Part shown: positions 27,807 to 37,192 of the stretch, in pieces | Position numbering within the stretch: the first letter of the stretch is position 1 | How the letters are laid out: the number at the start of each line of letters is the position of its first letter | Assembly (NCBI GenBank): GCA_028280115.1 | Contig: JANQMJ010000015.1 | Span: 124,001 to 188,000, forward strand | Reading direction: 5' to 3' | DNA: 64,000 nucleotides | Origin: Parvularculaceae bacterium | GTDB lineage: Bacteria; Pseudomonadota; Alphaproteobacteria; Caulobacterales; Parvularculaceae | Position numbers and translations under genes: made by a program | Notes under the pieces: model-generated | Seen by the model: the letters and a program-made list of their open reading frames with translations, nothing else | What the model was told of the DNA's origin: nothing | Databases searched by the model: none

Positions 27807-29158
27807 GCGGTCAGGCGCGCTTCTTCGATGAGTGCTGTAGCGTCGCCGGCGTCAGGGAACGTTTTAAAGAACTGGCCGCGGACCTTTTTGGACATCCGCG
27901 CAACAAGGACCAGGCCGTTCTCGCTGTCTTTTTCCTCAAGCACGTCCGCATGGCCGTGCAGCCAGGCGCGCGCCGCGCCGTCTGTTGCGGGAATTTCGAT
28001 CGCGAGCGTTTTATGCGCGGCGGTCAGCGTTTCTTCGATCAGCGCCATAAGGCGGTCGACGCCCTCGCCCGTCTGGGCCGAAACCGCGACGCGCATGGGC
28101 GACTGGACGGCGCCGACCGCGCCGTCCTGACTCGCCCGCGCGATGGTTTCCACGCTCGCGCGGTCTTCCGCCTCGAGCAGGTCGATCTTGTTGAGCGCTT
28201 CGATGACCGGGCGTTCGTCGTCGTCGCCGATTCCGATCTCGTTGAGCACAGCGATGACGTCGCCGCGCTGGGCCTCGCTGTCTTCATGGGCGACGTCGCG
28301 CACATGAATGATGATGTCGGCCTCAAGCACCTCTTCAAGGGTTGCGCGAAACGCCGCGACGAGTTGCGTCGGCAGATCGGAGATAAAACCGACCGTATCG
28401 GACAGGATCACTCTGACGCCTGATGGTAGATCGACGGCGCGCATGGTCGGATCGAGCGTGGCAAAGAGCAGGTCTTCGGCTTTGACGCCGGCCTTGGTCA
28501 GGCGGTTGAACAGCGTCGACTTGCCGGCATTGGTGTAGCCCACGAGTGAGACCACCGGATGCGGCGCGCGCTTGCGCTTGGCCCGCTGGAGCGTGCGCGT
28601 GCGCCGCACGTCTTCAAGCTTTTTCTTAAGCCGGACGATGCGATCGTCGAGCGCCCGGCGGTCGGATTCGATCTGGCGCTCGCCCGGCCCGCCGAGGAAA
28701 CCCGCGCCGCCGCGTTGACGCTCGAGGTGCGTCCAGGACCGCACCAGCCGGGAACGCTGATAGTCGAGATGGGCGAGTTCTACCTGCAACGCGCCTTCCG
28801 CCGTGTGCGCCCGCTCGCCGAAGATTTCGAGGATCAGCGCGGTGCGGTCGAGCACCTTAACGTTCCACGCCTTTTCGAGATTGCGGTGCTGCACCGGCGT
28901 CAACGCGCCGTCAATGATGACGAGTTCCGGCCGCGGCGTCGACGCGTCAAGCCGAGCGGCGATGTCGGCGACCTTGCCGCCGCCGATCAGCGTCGCCGGC
29001 TTTGGGTGGGCGACAATCACGACTTCCGATTCCAGGACATCAAGGTCGATCGCTTCGGCGAGACCGACTGCTTCTTGCAACCGCGCTTCGGGCGAACGCG
29101 CGCCGCCAGCGCCTTTCAGCGCCGGATGAAGGACGATGGCGGTTGTTTGCTCTACCAA
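27803..29158 (-). CDS. hflX: GTPase HflX
   Basis: 451 residues. Ribosome-associated GTPase that splits stalled or heat-damaged ribosomes. N-terminal HflX domain with ELVIIDGALTPVQHRNLEKA, then a coiled linker ending in RRTRTLQRAKR. The G domain carries GYTNAGKSTLFNRLTKAGV (P-loop), DTVGFISDLPTQLVAAF (G3) and NKIDLLE (G4). The family glycine-rich GGPGERQIESDRR stands before the G domain. It lies 10 bp downstream of hfq, the standard hfq-hflX arrangement. Confidence 0.96.
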   Translation of the reverse strand: MVEQTTAIVLHPALKGAGGARSPEARLQEAVGLAEAIDLDVLESEVVIVAHPKPATLIGGGKVADIAARLDASTPRPELVIIDGALTPVQHRNLEKAWNVKVLDRTALILEIFGERAHTAEGALQVELAHLDYQRSRLVRSWTHLERQRGGAGFLGGPGERQIESDRRALDDRIVRLKKKLEDVRRTRTLQRAKRKRAPHPVVSLVGYTNAGKSTLFNRLTKAGVKAEDLLFATLDPTMRAVDLPSGVRVILSDTVGFISDLPTQLVAAFRATLEEVLEADIIIHVRDVAHEDSEAQRGDVIAVLNEIGIGDDDERPVIEALNKIDLLEAEDRASVETIARASQDGAVGAVQSPMRVAVSAQTGEGVDRLMALIEETLTAAHKTLAIEIPATDGAARAWLHGHADVLEEKDSENGLVLVARMSKKVRGQFFKTFPDAGDATALIEEARLTA

Positions 29159-29168
29159 GTGTGCGCCG

Positions 29169-29417
29169 TTACTCGTCGTTGCCGTTGTCTTCGCCGTCCC
29201 ACAGTGTCACCGGCTGTTGCGGCATCACTGTCGAGATCGCGTGCTTGTAGACGAGCTGCGCATGGCCGTCACGCTTCAACAGGACGCAGAAATTATCGAA
29301 CCAGCTGACAACGCCCTGCAGTTTGACGCCGTTGACGAGAAAAATCGTCACCGGGGTTTTTGATTTACGGACCTGATTGAGAAAAGTATCTTGTAAATTC
29401 TGTTTCTTATCGCTCAT
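29169..29417 (-). CDS. hfq: RNA chaperone Hfq
   Basis: 82 residues. Hexameric Sm-like protein that pairs small RNAs with mRNAs. Sm1 motif [21 protein letters not shown] and Sm2 [10 protein letters not shown] are intact, after an N-terminal [13 protein letters not shown]. The C-terminal tail is very short and acidic ([10 protein letters not shown]), as usual in Alphaproteobacteria. Cotranscribed with hflX. Confidence 0.98.
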   Translation of the reverse strand: MSDKKQNLQDTFLNQVRKSKTPVTIFLVNGVKLQGVVSWFDNFCVLLKRDGHAQLVYKHAISTVMPQQPVTLWDGEDNGNDE

Positions 29418-29517
29418 TGAGCCTGCATCTCCGCCTTCTCGTTGTTATTATTGCAGTGCAGCATCATATTGGCCGCAGAAGCGCGCCAACGCAACCGGTT
29501 TTGGCGGAAAAGTCCGA

Positions 29518-30375
29518 TCAGGCCAGACGGCGGGCGCGCGCCTTGTAGGCTTCGCGCAAACGCAAGGCGACAGGCCCCGGCGCGCCGGCGCCGACCGGCT
29601 TGCCGTCGATTTGCGTCACCGGCAATACGATATTGGCCGCCGAGGTCAGAAACGCTTCGCTTGCGCCGTGCGCCTCGTCCGTCGTGAACGGTCGTTCTTC
29701 GACTTTGATCTGGAGTTCTTCGGCGCAGACGATCACGTTTTCACGGGTAATGCCGCCGAGAATTTCATGGCCTTTCGGATGGGTGATCAGCACGCCGTTT
29801 TGATCGACAATCCATGCGTTTGACGACGAGCCTTCCGTCACCTTGCCGTCGCGCACAAGCCAGGCTTCAACGGCGCCGACGGATTTGGCCGCCTGTTTGG
29901 CGAGTACGTTCGGCAACAACGCCACGGTCTTGATGTCGACTCGGCCCCAGCGGATATCCAGCTGGGTGATCACAGATCCGCCTTGTTCCGCCTGAGCGTC
30001 GCTCGCGTCGAGATCGAAACGCTGCGCGGTCACGACAAGCGCCGGTTCGATGATGTCGGACGGAAAGGGGTGGTTGCGCGGCGCGACGCCGCGGGTCACC
30101 TGCATATAGACCAGCGCGTCGCGAAGGTGGTTGCGGGCCAGCACCTCCTGCATGACGACGATCAATGACGCGCGTTGCATGGGCGCGCGCATCTTCAGTT
30201 CCTTAAGCGAACGTTCCAGGCGCGCCAGATGGCCGTCGAGATCCCAATACTTCCCGCCGATGACCAGGCAGACTTCGTAAATGCCGTCGGCGAACTGATA
30301 GCCGCGATCCTCGACGTGAACCCGGGCGTTCCGATGAGGCACGTATTGACCGTTGACATAGGCGATGCGCGGCAT
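29518..30375 (-). CDS. dat: D-amino-acid aminotransferase (class IV PLP enzyme)
   Basis: 285 residues. Transfers amino groups between D-amino acids and 2-oxo acids. Class IV fold: AYVNGQYVPHRNARVHVEDRG opening, the PLP lysine in DIKTVALLPNVLAK, KVTEGSSSNAWIV and HEILGGITREN. YQFADGIYEV follows the D-specific clade more than branched-chain aminotransferases. Located between trkH (7 bp away) and hfq, as in related alphaproteobacterial genomes. Confidence 0.9.
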   Translation of the reverse strand: MPRIAYVNGQYVPHRNARVHVEDRGYQFADGIYEVCLVIGGKYWDLDGHLARLERSLKELKMRAPMQRASLIVVMQEVLARNHLRDALVYMQVTRGVAPRNHPFPSDIIEPALVVTAQRFDLDASDAQAEQGGSVITQLDIRWGRVDIKTVALLPNVLAKQAAKSVGAVEAWLVRDGKVTEGSSSNAWIVDQNGVLITHPKGHEILGGITRENVIVCAEELQIKVEERPFTTDEAHGASEAFLTSAANIVLPVTQIDGKPVGAGAPGPVALRLREAYKARARRLA

Positions 30376-30381
30376 TGGCGT

Positions 30382-31779
30382 TCAGGCCCTCCAAAAGGCG
30401 CGGTTGAAAAGCGCGAGCGCCGCAGCGCCCTCCAGCCGGCCGAGGATCATCCCAACCAGCAACAGCCAGCGCACCGGCTCGCTAAAAACGGCGTAGCCTT
30501 CTGCGCCGCCTTCGGCAAGCCGGATCAGCGGTCCCGTATTGCTCAGCGCTGCGGTTGCGGTCGTTACCGCCAGCTCGAAGGAATGCCCGGCGACGGACAG
30601 CGCCACCACAAGGATCGCCAGCGTCATCGTAAAGACGATGAAATGCATCCACACGCCGAACTCGTTCGCCACCCGGCGCCGGCCGAAAACGCCGTTCGGC
30701 GTGATCAGCCGCCGGATTTCCTCGCGCGCGCGGCCCAGGATCACCAGCCAGCGCAGGATCTTGAACCCGCCCGCCGTCGACACCGCCGCGCCGCCGATAA
30801 TCGCGGTGACCAGCACGATGATGAGCGGCGGCGCATCGCCAATCAGATAGCCGTTGGTCGACAGGACGGACGCCGTATTGAAAAGTTGCGCAAAGACCTG
30901 GTCGGCGCCGTGGGCGCCGGCAAGTATCCAGTAGAGTACGCAGACGACAAGCAAAATGCCGAGATAAGCGCCCGTTTCTACGTCGCGCAGGCGGCCCTTG
31001 GCGCCGGCGCCGCGCAGAACGCGCGCAATGGGAACGAAATTGGCCCCGCTCAGGACGATAAATGGAAACAGGATCAAGGCGACGGCGGGCGCATAAGCCT
31101 CCACTCCGCCCGGCGCAGGAACAAACCCGCCCGACGCAACCACCGATAGCGCCATGACCACCGCATCGAAGGTCGGCGCGCCGGCGATCGCCAGCGCGGC
31201 AAACGCGAAAAAGGTGAGAAACGCATAGACCGAAAAAAACGCCGTCACCGCATTGCGCAGCGGACGCGAGTAAGACGCCTTTTCGCCGCGGGGAAAGGGC
31301 GGCAATAACGTATCAATGCCGATAAACGCCGGCCGGATGAAAATCGCCGCCGCGATGGCCAGCGAGGCGAGCCCGCCAAGCCATTGCAGTTCCGCACGCC
31401 ACAAGGCGCCGGCCGGGCTTTCGACCGCGCCGGCGTGGGAAAGCCATCCGCCGGTTGTCGTCAGGGCGGTGACCGCCTCGTAATAAGCCTCCGCGAATGT
31501 GAGCGGCCCGGCGGCGAAAGGAATGGCGGCGAACAACGGCACGACCGCCCACCACAGCAGGATAATGATCAGCGCGCCGCGAAAATCGGCCGGCGCCGTG
31601 CGGCCCAGGCTGGCGGCGTAAGCGCCGCCGCCCGCGATGAATGCGGCGACCATGGCGAACAAATAAGCGCCCGCGCTGTCTTCCGCGCCGCCCAGCGCAA
31701 CCAGCATCGGCGGGATCATCGCGACGCCGACGATCAGCAGCATGGCTGCGAAGCCGCGGAGGATGCTGGTCAGGCCCAT
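30382..31779 (-). CDS. trkH: Trk-type potassium transporter, membrane subunit
   Basis: 465 residues, about ten membrane helices. The four selectivity-loop regions of the SKT family can be located: ALTTTGGWLSHAGA, SVVASGGFVPAPGG, ASVLSTNGYLIGD and TAALSNTGPLIRL. It forms the K+ pathway at the inner membrane, gated by TrkA, whose gene lies just upstream (21 bp). Confidence 0.94.
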   Translation of the reverse strand: MGLTSILRGFAAMLLIVGVAMIPPMLVALGGAEDSAGAYLFAMVAAFIAGGGAYAASLGRTAPADFRGALIIILLWWAVVPLFAAIPFAAGPLTFAEAYYEAVTALTTTGGWLSHAGAVESPAGALWRAELQWLGGLASLAIAAAIFIRPAFIGIDTLLPPFPRGEKASYSRPLRNAVTAFFSVYAFLTFFAFAALAIAGAPTFDAVVMALSVVASGGFVPAPGGVEAYAPAVALILFPFIVLSGANFVPIARVLRGAGAKGRLRDVETGAYLGILLVVCVLYWILAGAHGADQVFAQLFNTASVLSTNGYLIGDAPPLIIVLVTAIIGGAAVSTAGGFKILRWLVILGRAREEIRRLITPNGVFGRRRVANEFGVWMHFIVFTMTLAILVVALSVAGHSFELAVTTATAALSNTGPLIRLAEGGAEGYAVFSEPVRWLLLVGMILGRLEGAAALALFNRAFWRA

Positions 31780-31800
31780 CGGGGCTTTCCTCCCGCGCGA

Positions 31801-33180
31801 TCAGAAATATTCGATGCTGACGCGGAACATCTGTTCGACGTCTTTAACGTTCTCACGCAACGACATCAGCACAATCCGGTCGCCGGCGTTGATGATCGTA
31901 TCGCCGGTCGGCATCTGCACTTCGCCGTTGCGAAACACCGCGCCGATCATCACGCCTTCGGGAAGCTGCGCGTCGCGCAGCGGTTTGTTGACCAGCGGAG
32001 AGGTTTCCAGCGCCACCGCATCGACCAGTTCGGCGGCGCCGTCCCAAAGCGAATAAACGCCTTTGATGCGCCCCCGGCGCACATGCTGCAGGATGGTCGA
32101 CGTCGTCGTCGCGCGCGGGTCGACAAAGCGGTCAATGCCGACGGCTTCGGAGATCGGGCCGTAATCCTGATCGTTGATCAGCGCCATGGCGCGGCGCGCG
32201 CCTTCGCGCTTGGCGACGACCGAAGCGAGAATATTGACCTGGTCGTTGTCGGTCACGGCGACGACCGTTTCCGCCTCGGTGACGCCGGCTTCACGCAAAA
32301 TGCCGCGATCAAGACCGTCGCCCTGCAGCACGATCGTGCGCTCTAGCTCTTCGGCGATGAACTCGGCGCGGGTGCGGTCGCGCTCGATGATGCGGATTTT
32401 CATGGCGCCTAATTTTTCGAGCCCCTTGGCGACAAAGAGGCCGACATTGCCGCCGCCGACAATGATGACGCGCCGCGCCTGACGCGCCGCTTCGCCCATA
32501 ATTTCCAGCGCGCGCTGCACATCGTGGCGCTCGGCGATGAAATAGATCTGGTCGCCGACGGTCAGTTGGCCGTCCGCATGGGCGCGCCACAATTTTCCGT
32601 CCCGCCGAACGGCAACGATGGTGATCTTCAAGTCCGGAAAGAGTTCGGCCACCTGACGCAACGGCGTGTTGATAATCGGACAGTCGTCTCTGAGCTTGAC
32701 GCCGACCGCCCACACCCGTCCTTCGACAAAGGATTTGACTTCGAAGGCGCCGGGCGTCGACATGCGCTGCATGATCGCTTCGGAAACTTCGCGTTCCGGC
32801 GAGATGATGACGTCGATCGGCAGATGGCTGCGCGAATATAGATCGGAATATTTCGGATCGAGAAAGGCCTGCGCGCGCACCCGCGCGATTTTTGTCGGTA
32901 CATTAAAAAGCGAATGCGCGATCTGGCAGGCGATCATGTTGACTTCGTCGGAATAGGTCACGGCGATCACCATGTCCGCTTCCCGCGCCCCGGCTTCTTC
33001 AAGCGTTTCCGGAAAAGCGCCGTTGCCAACGACGCCGCGCACGTCAAGGCGCTCGGTCACCCGGCGCACGAGATCCTTAGTCTGATCGATGACGACGACT
33101 TCGTTATTTTCCCGGGACAATCGTCGCGCAATGCCGACCCCGACGCGGCCCGCGCCGCAAACGATGACTCGCATGGTCAA
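31801..33180 (-). CDS. trkA: Trk system potassium transport regulator TrkA
   Basis: 459 residues with two RCK repeats. NAD-binding Rossmann motifs are RVIVCGAGRVGVGIARRL at the N-terminus and VIIVGGGNVGLFVAKGLE near residue 233; each half ends in a TrkA-C domain (ALETSPLVNKPLRDAQLP, with the final part GDRIVLMSLRENV). It is a cytosolic gating ring subunit for TrkH, which follows it. Order ntrX-trkA-trkH is conserved in related bacteria. Confidence 0.96.
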   Translation of the reverse strand: MTMRVIVCGAGRVGVGIARRLSRENNEVVVIDQTKDLVRRVTERLDVRGVVGNGAFPETLEEAGAREADMVIAVTYSDEVNMIACQIAHSLFNVPTKIARVRAQAFLDPKYSDLYSRSHLPIDVIISPEREVSEAIMQRMSTPGAFEVKSFVEGRVWAVGVKLRDDCPIINTPLRQVAELFPDLKITIVAVRRDGKLWRAHADGQLTVGDQIYFIAERHDVQRALEIMGEAARQARRVIIVGGGNVGLFVAKGLEKLGAMKIRIIERDRTRAEFIAEELERTIVLQGDGLDRGILREAGVTEAETVVAVTDNDQVNILASVVAKREGARRAMALINDQDYGPISEAVGIDRFVDPRATTTSTILQHVRRGRIKGVYSLWDGAAELVDAVALETSPLVNKPLRDAQLPEGVMIGAVFRNGEVQMPTGDTIINAGDRIVLMSLRENVKDVEQMFRVSIEYF

Positions 33181-33288
33181 CTATCCGTCTTGCCCGCGCA
33201 ACGATTGCGCGCCTCCAGGCGGCCTGCTTATAAGGGCGGTCGCGCCTTACACCAAACCCCAATCGTCTAGACTTCAGCCCCGATCCGG

Positions 33289-34677
33289 CTACGCGCTCTC
33301 CACGCGCGCCTGGCCATTGACGCCGAGCGCCTTGAGTTTGCGGTGGAGCGCCGACCGCTCCATGCCGATAAAGGCGGCGGTGCGTGAGATATTGCCGCCG
33401 AAGCGGTTGATCTGCGTCAAGAGATATTCTCGTTCGAACCGCTCGCGCGCCTCCCGCAGCGGCAAAGATATGATCTGCTCGAGCCCTTCGCCCGCGGGGA
33501 TCGAAAGACCGGCGTCCATCACTTCCGATGGAAGATGCTCGCAGGTAATTTCGATTTCCGGATCGCGGCCCATCAGGATCAATGTGCGCTCAATCACGTT
33601 GCGCAGCTGACGCACATTGCCCGGCCAGTGATAGGTCTGCAGCGCGGCCATGGATTCGGCGGAAAACGGTCGTTTGGGAAGACCCGAACTGCGCGCAATG
33701 CGGTCGACGAAATAGGCGGAAAGCGCGGGAATGTCCTCTCGGCGTTCGTCCAAGCCCGGCGCAATGATCGAAACCACATTGAGCCGATGGTAAAGATCTT
33801 CGCGGAAATGGCCTTCCGCCGCCGCGGCGAGGAGATCCTGCGACGTTGTTGAAATGATCCGGGCGTCGACTTCGACGGACTTTTCGCCGCCGACCCGTTT
33901 GAACCGTTGATGGACCAGCACGCGCAGGATTTTGCTTTGGGTTTCAAACGGCATGTCGCCGATTTCATCGAACATTAGGGTTCCGCCATGGGCTTTTTCC
34001 ATCAGCCCGATCATGCGCGGCGCGCCGCCCTCGCCTTCGATCCCGAAGAGTTCTTCTTCCATGCGATCAGGCGCAATCGACGCGGCGCTGACGACGATGA
34101 AAGGCCTGCGCGCGCGCGCCGATGTCGAATGGATCAAGCGCGCGATCACTTCCTTGCCGGAGCCCGAAGGCCCCAGGATGAGGACCCGCGAGCGCGCGTC
34201 CGCCACGCGTTCGATGACGCCGCGCAGGGCCGTCATCGCCGAGGAAGAACCGATCAGGCCCCAGTCCGGCGCGCGTTCGCGCAGTTCGGAGTTTTCCCGG
34301 CGCAGGCGCGCCGCTTCAAGCGCTCGGTTGACGACCAGAACCAGCCGATCGGCGTTGAACGGCTTTTCAACGAAATCATAGGCGCCCTTCTTGATCGCCG
34401 CCACCGCAGTCTCGATCGTGCCGTGCCCGGAAATAATAATGACCGGCAGATCGGGATGCAGACGTTTGAGTTCTTCGAGGATCTCAATGCCGTCCATGGC
34501 GGAATTTTGCAGCCAGACGTCGAGAATAACGAGTGAGGGCAGCCGGTCACGCACCGCTGCAAGCGCCGCCGTCGAGTCGCCGGCCGTGCGCGGACTGAAC
34601 CCTTCATCCTCCAATATTCCCGATACCAGTTCGCGAATATCCTGTTCATCATCTACGATAAGTATATCAACGCTCAT
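33289..34677 (-). CDS. ntrX: NtrX-type response regulator lacking the GAFTGA loop
   Basis: 462 residues. Receiver domain with phospho-acceptor Asp53 (VILDVWLQ), AAA+ domain with Walker A GPSGSGKEVIARL and Walker B GTLMFDEIGDMP, and Fis-type C-terminal HTH (GGNISRTAAFIGMERSALHR). Between ELFG and the IGLMEKAHGG block the segment reads IEGEGGAPRM: the sigma-54-contacting GAFTGA loop is missing. It therefore probably regulates without sigma-54 remodelling. Cognate kinase ntrY precedes it (23 bp). The role is nitrogen/redox/envelope regulation in relatives. Confidence 0.94.
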   Translation of the reverse strand: MSVDILIVDDEQDIRELVSGILEDEGFSPRTAGDSTAALAAVRDRLPSLVILDVWLQNSAMDGIEILEELKRLHPDLPVIIISGHGTIETAVAAIKKGAYDFVEKPFNADRLVLVVNRALEAARLRRENSELRERAPDWGLIGSSSAMTALRGVIERVADARSRVLILGPSGSGKEVIARLIHSTSARARRPFIVVSAASIAPDRMEEELFGIEGEGGAPRMIGLMEKAHGGTLMFDEIGDMPFETQSKILRVLVHQRFKRVGGEKSVEVDARIISTTSQDLLAAAAEGHFREDLYHRLNVVSIIAPGLDERREDIPALSAYFVDRIARSSGLPKRPFSAESMAALQTYHWPGNVRQLRNVIERTLILMGRDPEIEITCEHLPSEVMDAGLSIPAGEGLEQIISLPLREARERFEREYLLTQINRFGGNISRTAAFIGMERSALHRKLKALGVNGQARVESA

Positions 34678-34700
34678 GGACCCTACGCTCTTTCGCCTTT

Positions 34701-36995
34701 CTATTCCGCTGCAGCCCTGTGGGGCGGCTTGGTCGCACCCGCGTCTTCGACGCGCGGCAAGGTGAACGTCAGGCGCGCCCCGCTGGCGCCCAACGACCGG
34801 TCATCGTGAAATTCAAGCGATCCGCCGTGCTCCTCGGCGACCTTCTTGACGATCGCAAGCCCCAGACCCGTGCCCTTGTCGCGGGTCGTCATATAGGGCT
34901 CGGTCAGACGATGGCGTTCGGCCTCCGGCAAGCCGACGCCATTGTCGATGATTTGAATGCGCGAAGCTTTCTCGCCGCGCTCGATCATGATCTTGATTTT
35001 TCCCGGCGCATGATTGTCGGTTTCGGCGAGCCTGACCGCGATCGATTCGCCGGCGTTTTTCAACAGGTTCGACAGCGCCTGCACGATCAGGCGTTCATCG
35101 CATTCGGCGAACACCGGCTGATCGGGCGTTTCGACAATGAAGTCGACATCGGGAAAGGCGACCTTTTGCGGAAAGACGGCGGCGCGCACCAGTTCGCGCA
35201 AATCTTCGGGCCGGATGACCGGCTTCGGCATACGGGCGAATGAAGAGAATTCATCGACCATGCGGCCTATATCGTTGACCTGGCGGATAATCGTCTCTGT
35301 GCATTTGTCGAAGACGTCCGGCGAGGTCTTCACTTCGCCGAGATATTTCCGGCGCAAGCGTTCGGCGGAGAGTTGTATCGGCGTCAACGGATTTTTGATC
35401 TCATGGGCGATGCGGCGCGCCACGTCGCCCCAGGCGGCGTTGCGCTGCGCGGCGATCAGCTGGCTGATGTCGTCGAATGTCGCAACAAAGCGTTGCTCGC
35501 CGTCCACGTCATCCTTCACGATACGCACATTCAGCGTGCGCGTGTGGTTATTCCGCGTGAGTTCGATCTGATCGCCGACTTCGCTGAAGTCGGACATGGC
35601 CGAGCGCACCAGGAGCGGGCGCAGCTCCGGCATGACGGCGTTGATGTTCTCGCCGGTCAAACGGGGCGTTTCCTCGCCGAGCAGTTCAGCGGCGGATTTG
35701 TTGGCGATGGTGATGCGCCCGTCGGCCGCCAGGCCGATCACGCCCGCCGATACGCCGGAAAGCACCGCTTCGGTAAAGCGACGCCGTTCGTCGAACTGCC
35801 GGTTCGTGTCGACCAGATCATTGCGCTGGGTCTGCAACTGCGCCGTCATGTGATTTAACGCGCGCGCCAGCCCGCCCAGTTCGCCGTCTTGCTTGTAGAC
35901 CTCCACCCGGGCGCCAAGATCGCCGCCGGAAACCCGCTTGGCCATGTTAATCAGCCGGCCGATGGGCTGGACAAGCCGCGTTGCGGCCCACAGCGCCAGC
36001 CAGATCGCGCCGAACAGGATGATGACCGCCAGCACGACATAGCCGGCCAAAAAGGTGCGTTCGAGGCGGGCGCGGCTGAGGCGGGCTTCCTCCCAGTCGG
36101 CCACGACTTCGCGGGCGGCAAAAATGCGCGCGGTGGTGGTCGGATCGATGGCGTAATAGGCGATCAAATAGCCCCGGCCGTAATCCTCGATATTGATGGC
36201 GCTGCGAAACACATCATAGGTCTCATCGTCATTGACGCCGAATACGAAGCTTCCGCCGGGAACGGCCTCCTCTTTCATAGCCTGCAGCAACTGCGCGGGA
36301 GGAAGGTTGTAGGCGCCCGGCGTGATCTCGGCCCGCACCAGCATATTCATGTCGCCATCGAGCAGGTAAAGCGCGGAAAGTCCGCGGATCTGCGCCTGGG
36401 CGAAAAGATATTGCCGAAAGCTGATGGGCGTTTGCTCAAGACCGATCTGGGCTTCTTCCTGGCGGTGAATGTCGAAGGCGATTTCGCGGATCATCTGCTC
36501 GGCTTCGGCCGAGCGAAATTCAATCAACGCTCTAGCGAGGTCCCGGGCGGTATTTTGATAGTTATCGATCCGCTCACTGAAGACGTCGTTGAGGCTCGCG
36601 CGCAAAATTGTAAAGGCGAAGAGAAAGGCGATTACCGCCGGCGTCACCGCGAGGGCGGAGAAAATCCAAAGGAGTTGCAAATGCGTGCGCGAACCGGCGC
36701 GCTGATGCCGGCGTTCCGAAAGGACATGCAACAGCCTGCCGCCAATGAGGATCGCAAAGGCCGCGGCGATAACGATATTGCCGACGACCATCCAGACGAG
36801 GAACGAGCGGTCGACCCGCTCGACCAGAGGCGACATCAAAAACCAGGTGGTGAAGAATGCAACGGCGCCTGCGCCGATCAGCGCTGCGGCGGCGGTGGTG
36901 TTCGACAGCGCCCATTGCGGCAGAAAGCGGCGCGCAGCCGCAGCGCCGGCCGGATGACCATCCGTAACGTGCTGATCAGACTCTTCTTTACCCAA
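34701..36995 (-). CDS. ntrY: NtrY-type sensor histidine kinase
   Basis: About 764 residues if translation begins at the TTG at 36995 (AGGG 9 nt upstream). The frame is open to 37160, also TTG, and no ATG exists near the start, so the N-terminus is uncertain. Order: three membrane helices (ALIGAGAVAFFTTWFLM; WMVVGNIVIAAAFAILIG; LWIFSALAVTPAVIAFLFAF), a periplasmic sensor region, a fourth helix (YVVLAVIILFGAIWLALW), HAMP, PAS, HisKA with HEIKNPLTPIQLSAERL and HATPase with DNGVGLPEAER and KGTGLGLAIVKK. Pairs with ntrX. Confidence 0.93.
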   Translation of the reverse strand: MGKEESDQHVTDGHPAGAAAARRFLPQWALSNTTAAAALIGAGAVAFFTTWFLMSPLVERVDRSFLVWMVVGNIVIAAAFAILIGGRLLHVLSERRHQRAGSRTHLQLLWIFSALAVTPAVIAFLFAFTILRASLNDVFSERIDNYQNTARDLARALIEFRSAEAEQMIREIAFDIHRQEEAQIGLEQTPISFRQYLFAQAQIRGLSALYLLDGDMNMLVRAEITPGAYNLPPAQLLQAMKEEAVPGGSFVFGVNDDETYDVFRSAINIEDYGRGYLIAYYAIDPTTTARIFAAREVVADWEEARLSRARLERTFLAGYVVLAVIILFGAIWLALWAATRLVQPIGRLINMAKRVSGGDLGARVEVYKQDGELGGLARALNHMTAQLQTQRNDLVDTNRQFDERRRFTEAVLSGVSAGVIGLAADGRITIANKSAAELLGEETPRLTGENINAVMPELRPLLVRSAMSDFSEVGDQIELTRNNHTRTLNVRIVKDDVDGEQRFVATFDDISQLIAAQRNAAWGDVARRIAHEIKNPLTPIQLSAERLRRKYLGEVKTSPDVFDKCTETIIRQVNDIGRMVDEFSSFARMPKPVIRPEDLRELVRAAVFPQKVAFPDVDFIVETPDQPVFAECDERLIVQALSNLLKNAGESIAVRLAETDNHAPGKIKIMIERGEKASRIQIIDNGVGLPEAERHRLTEPYMTTRDKGTGLGLAIVKKVAEEHGGSLEFHDDRSLGASGARLTFTLPRVEDAGATKPPHRAAAE

Positions 36996-37192
36996 CTTGT
37001 TTCGCCCTGCGGGACCCCCGAATCCCAAATACGAACCCCATATTCCGGGCGCCCCTGGCAGGCCCAGCCGCCGTCTTCGGGCGGGCTTAAGGTCTGCAAG
37101 CCGCGAACCATCTGGGATGCTGCGTCGATTGTTGCAAAAAATCAACACAAATGTTGCCAAAAAGAGACAGGAATCGCGCCCGCTTTGAAACG

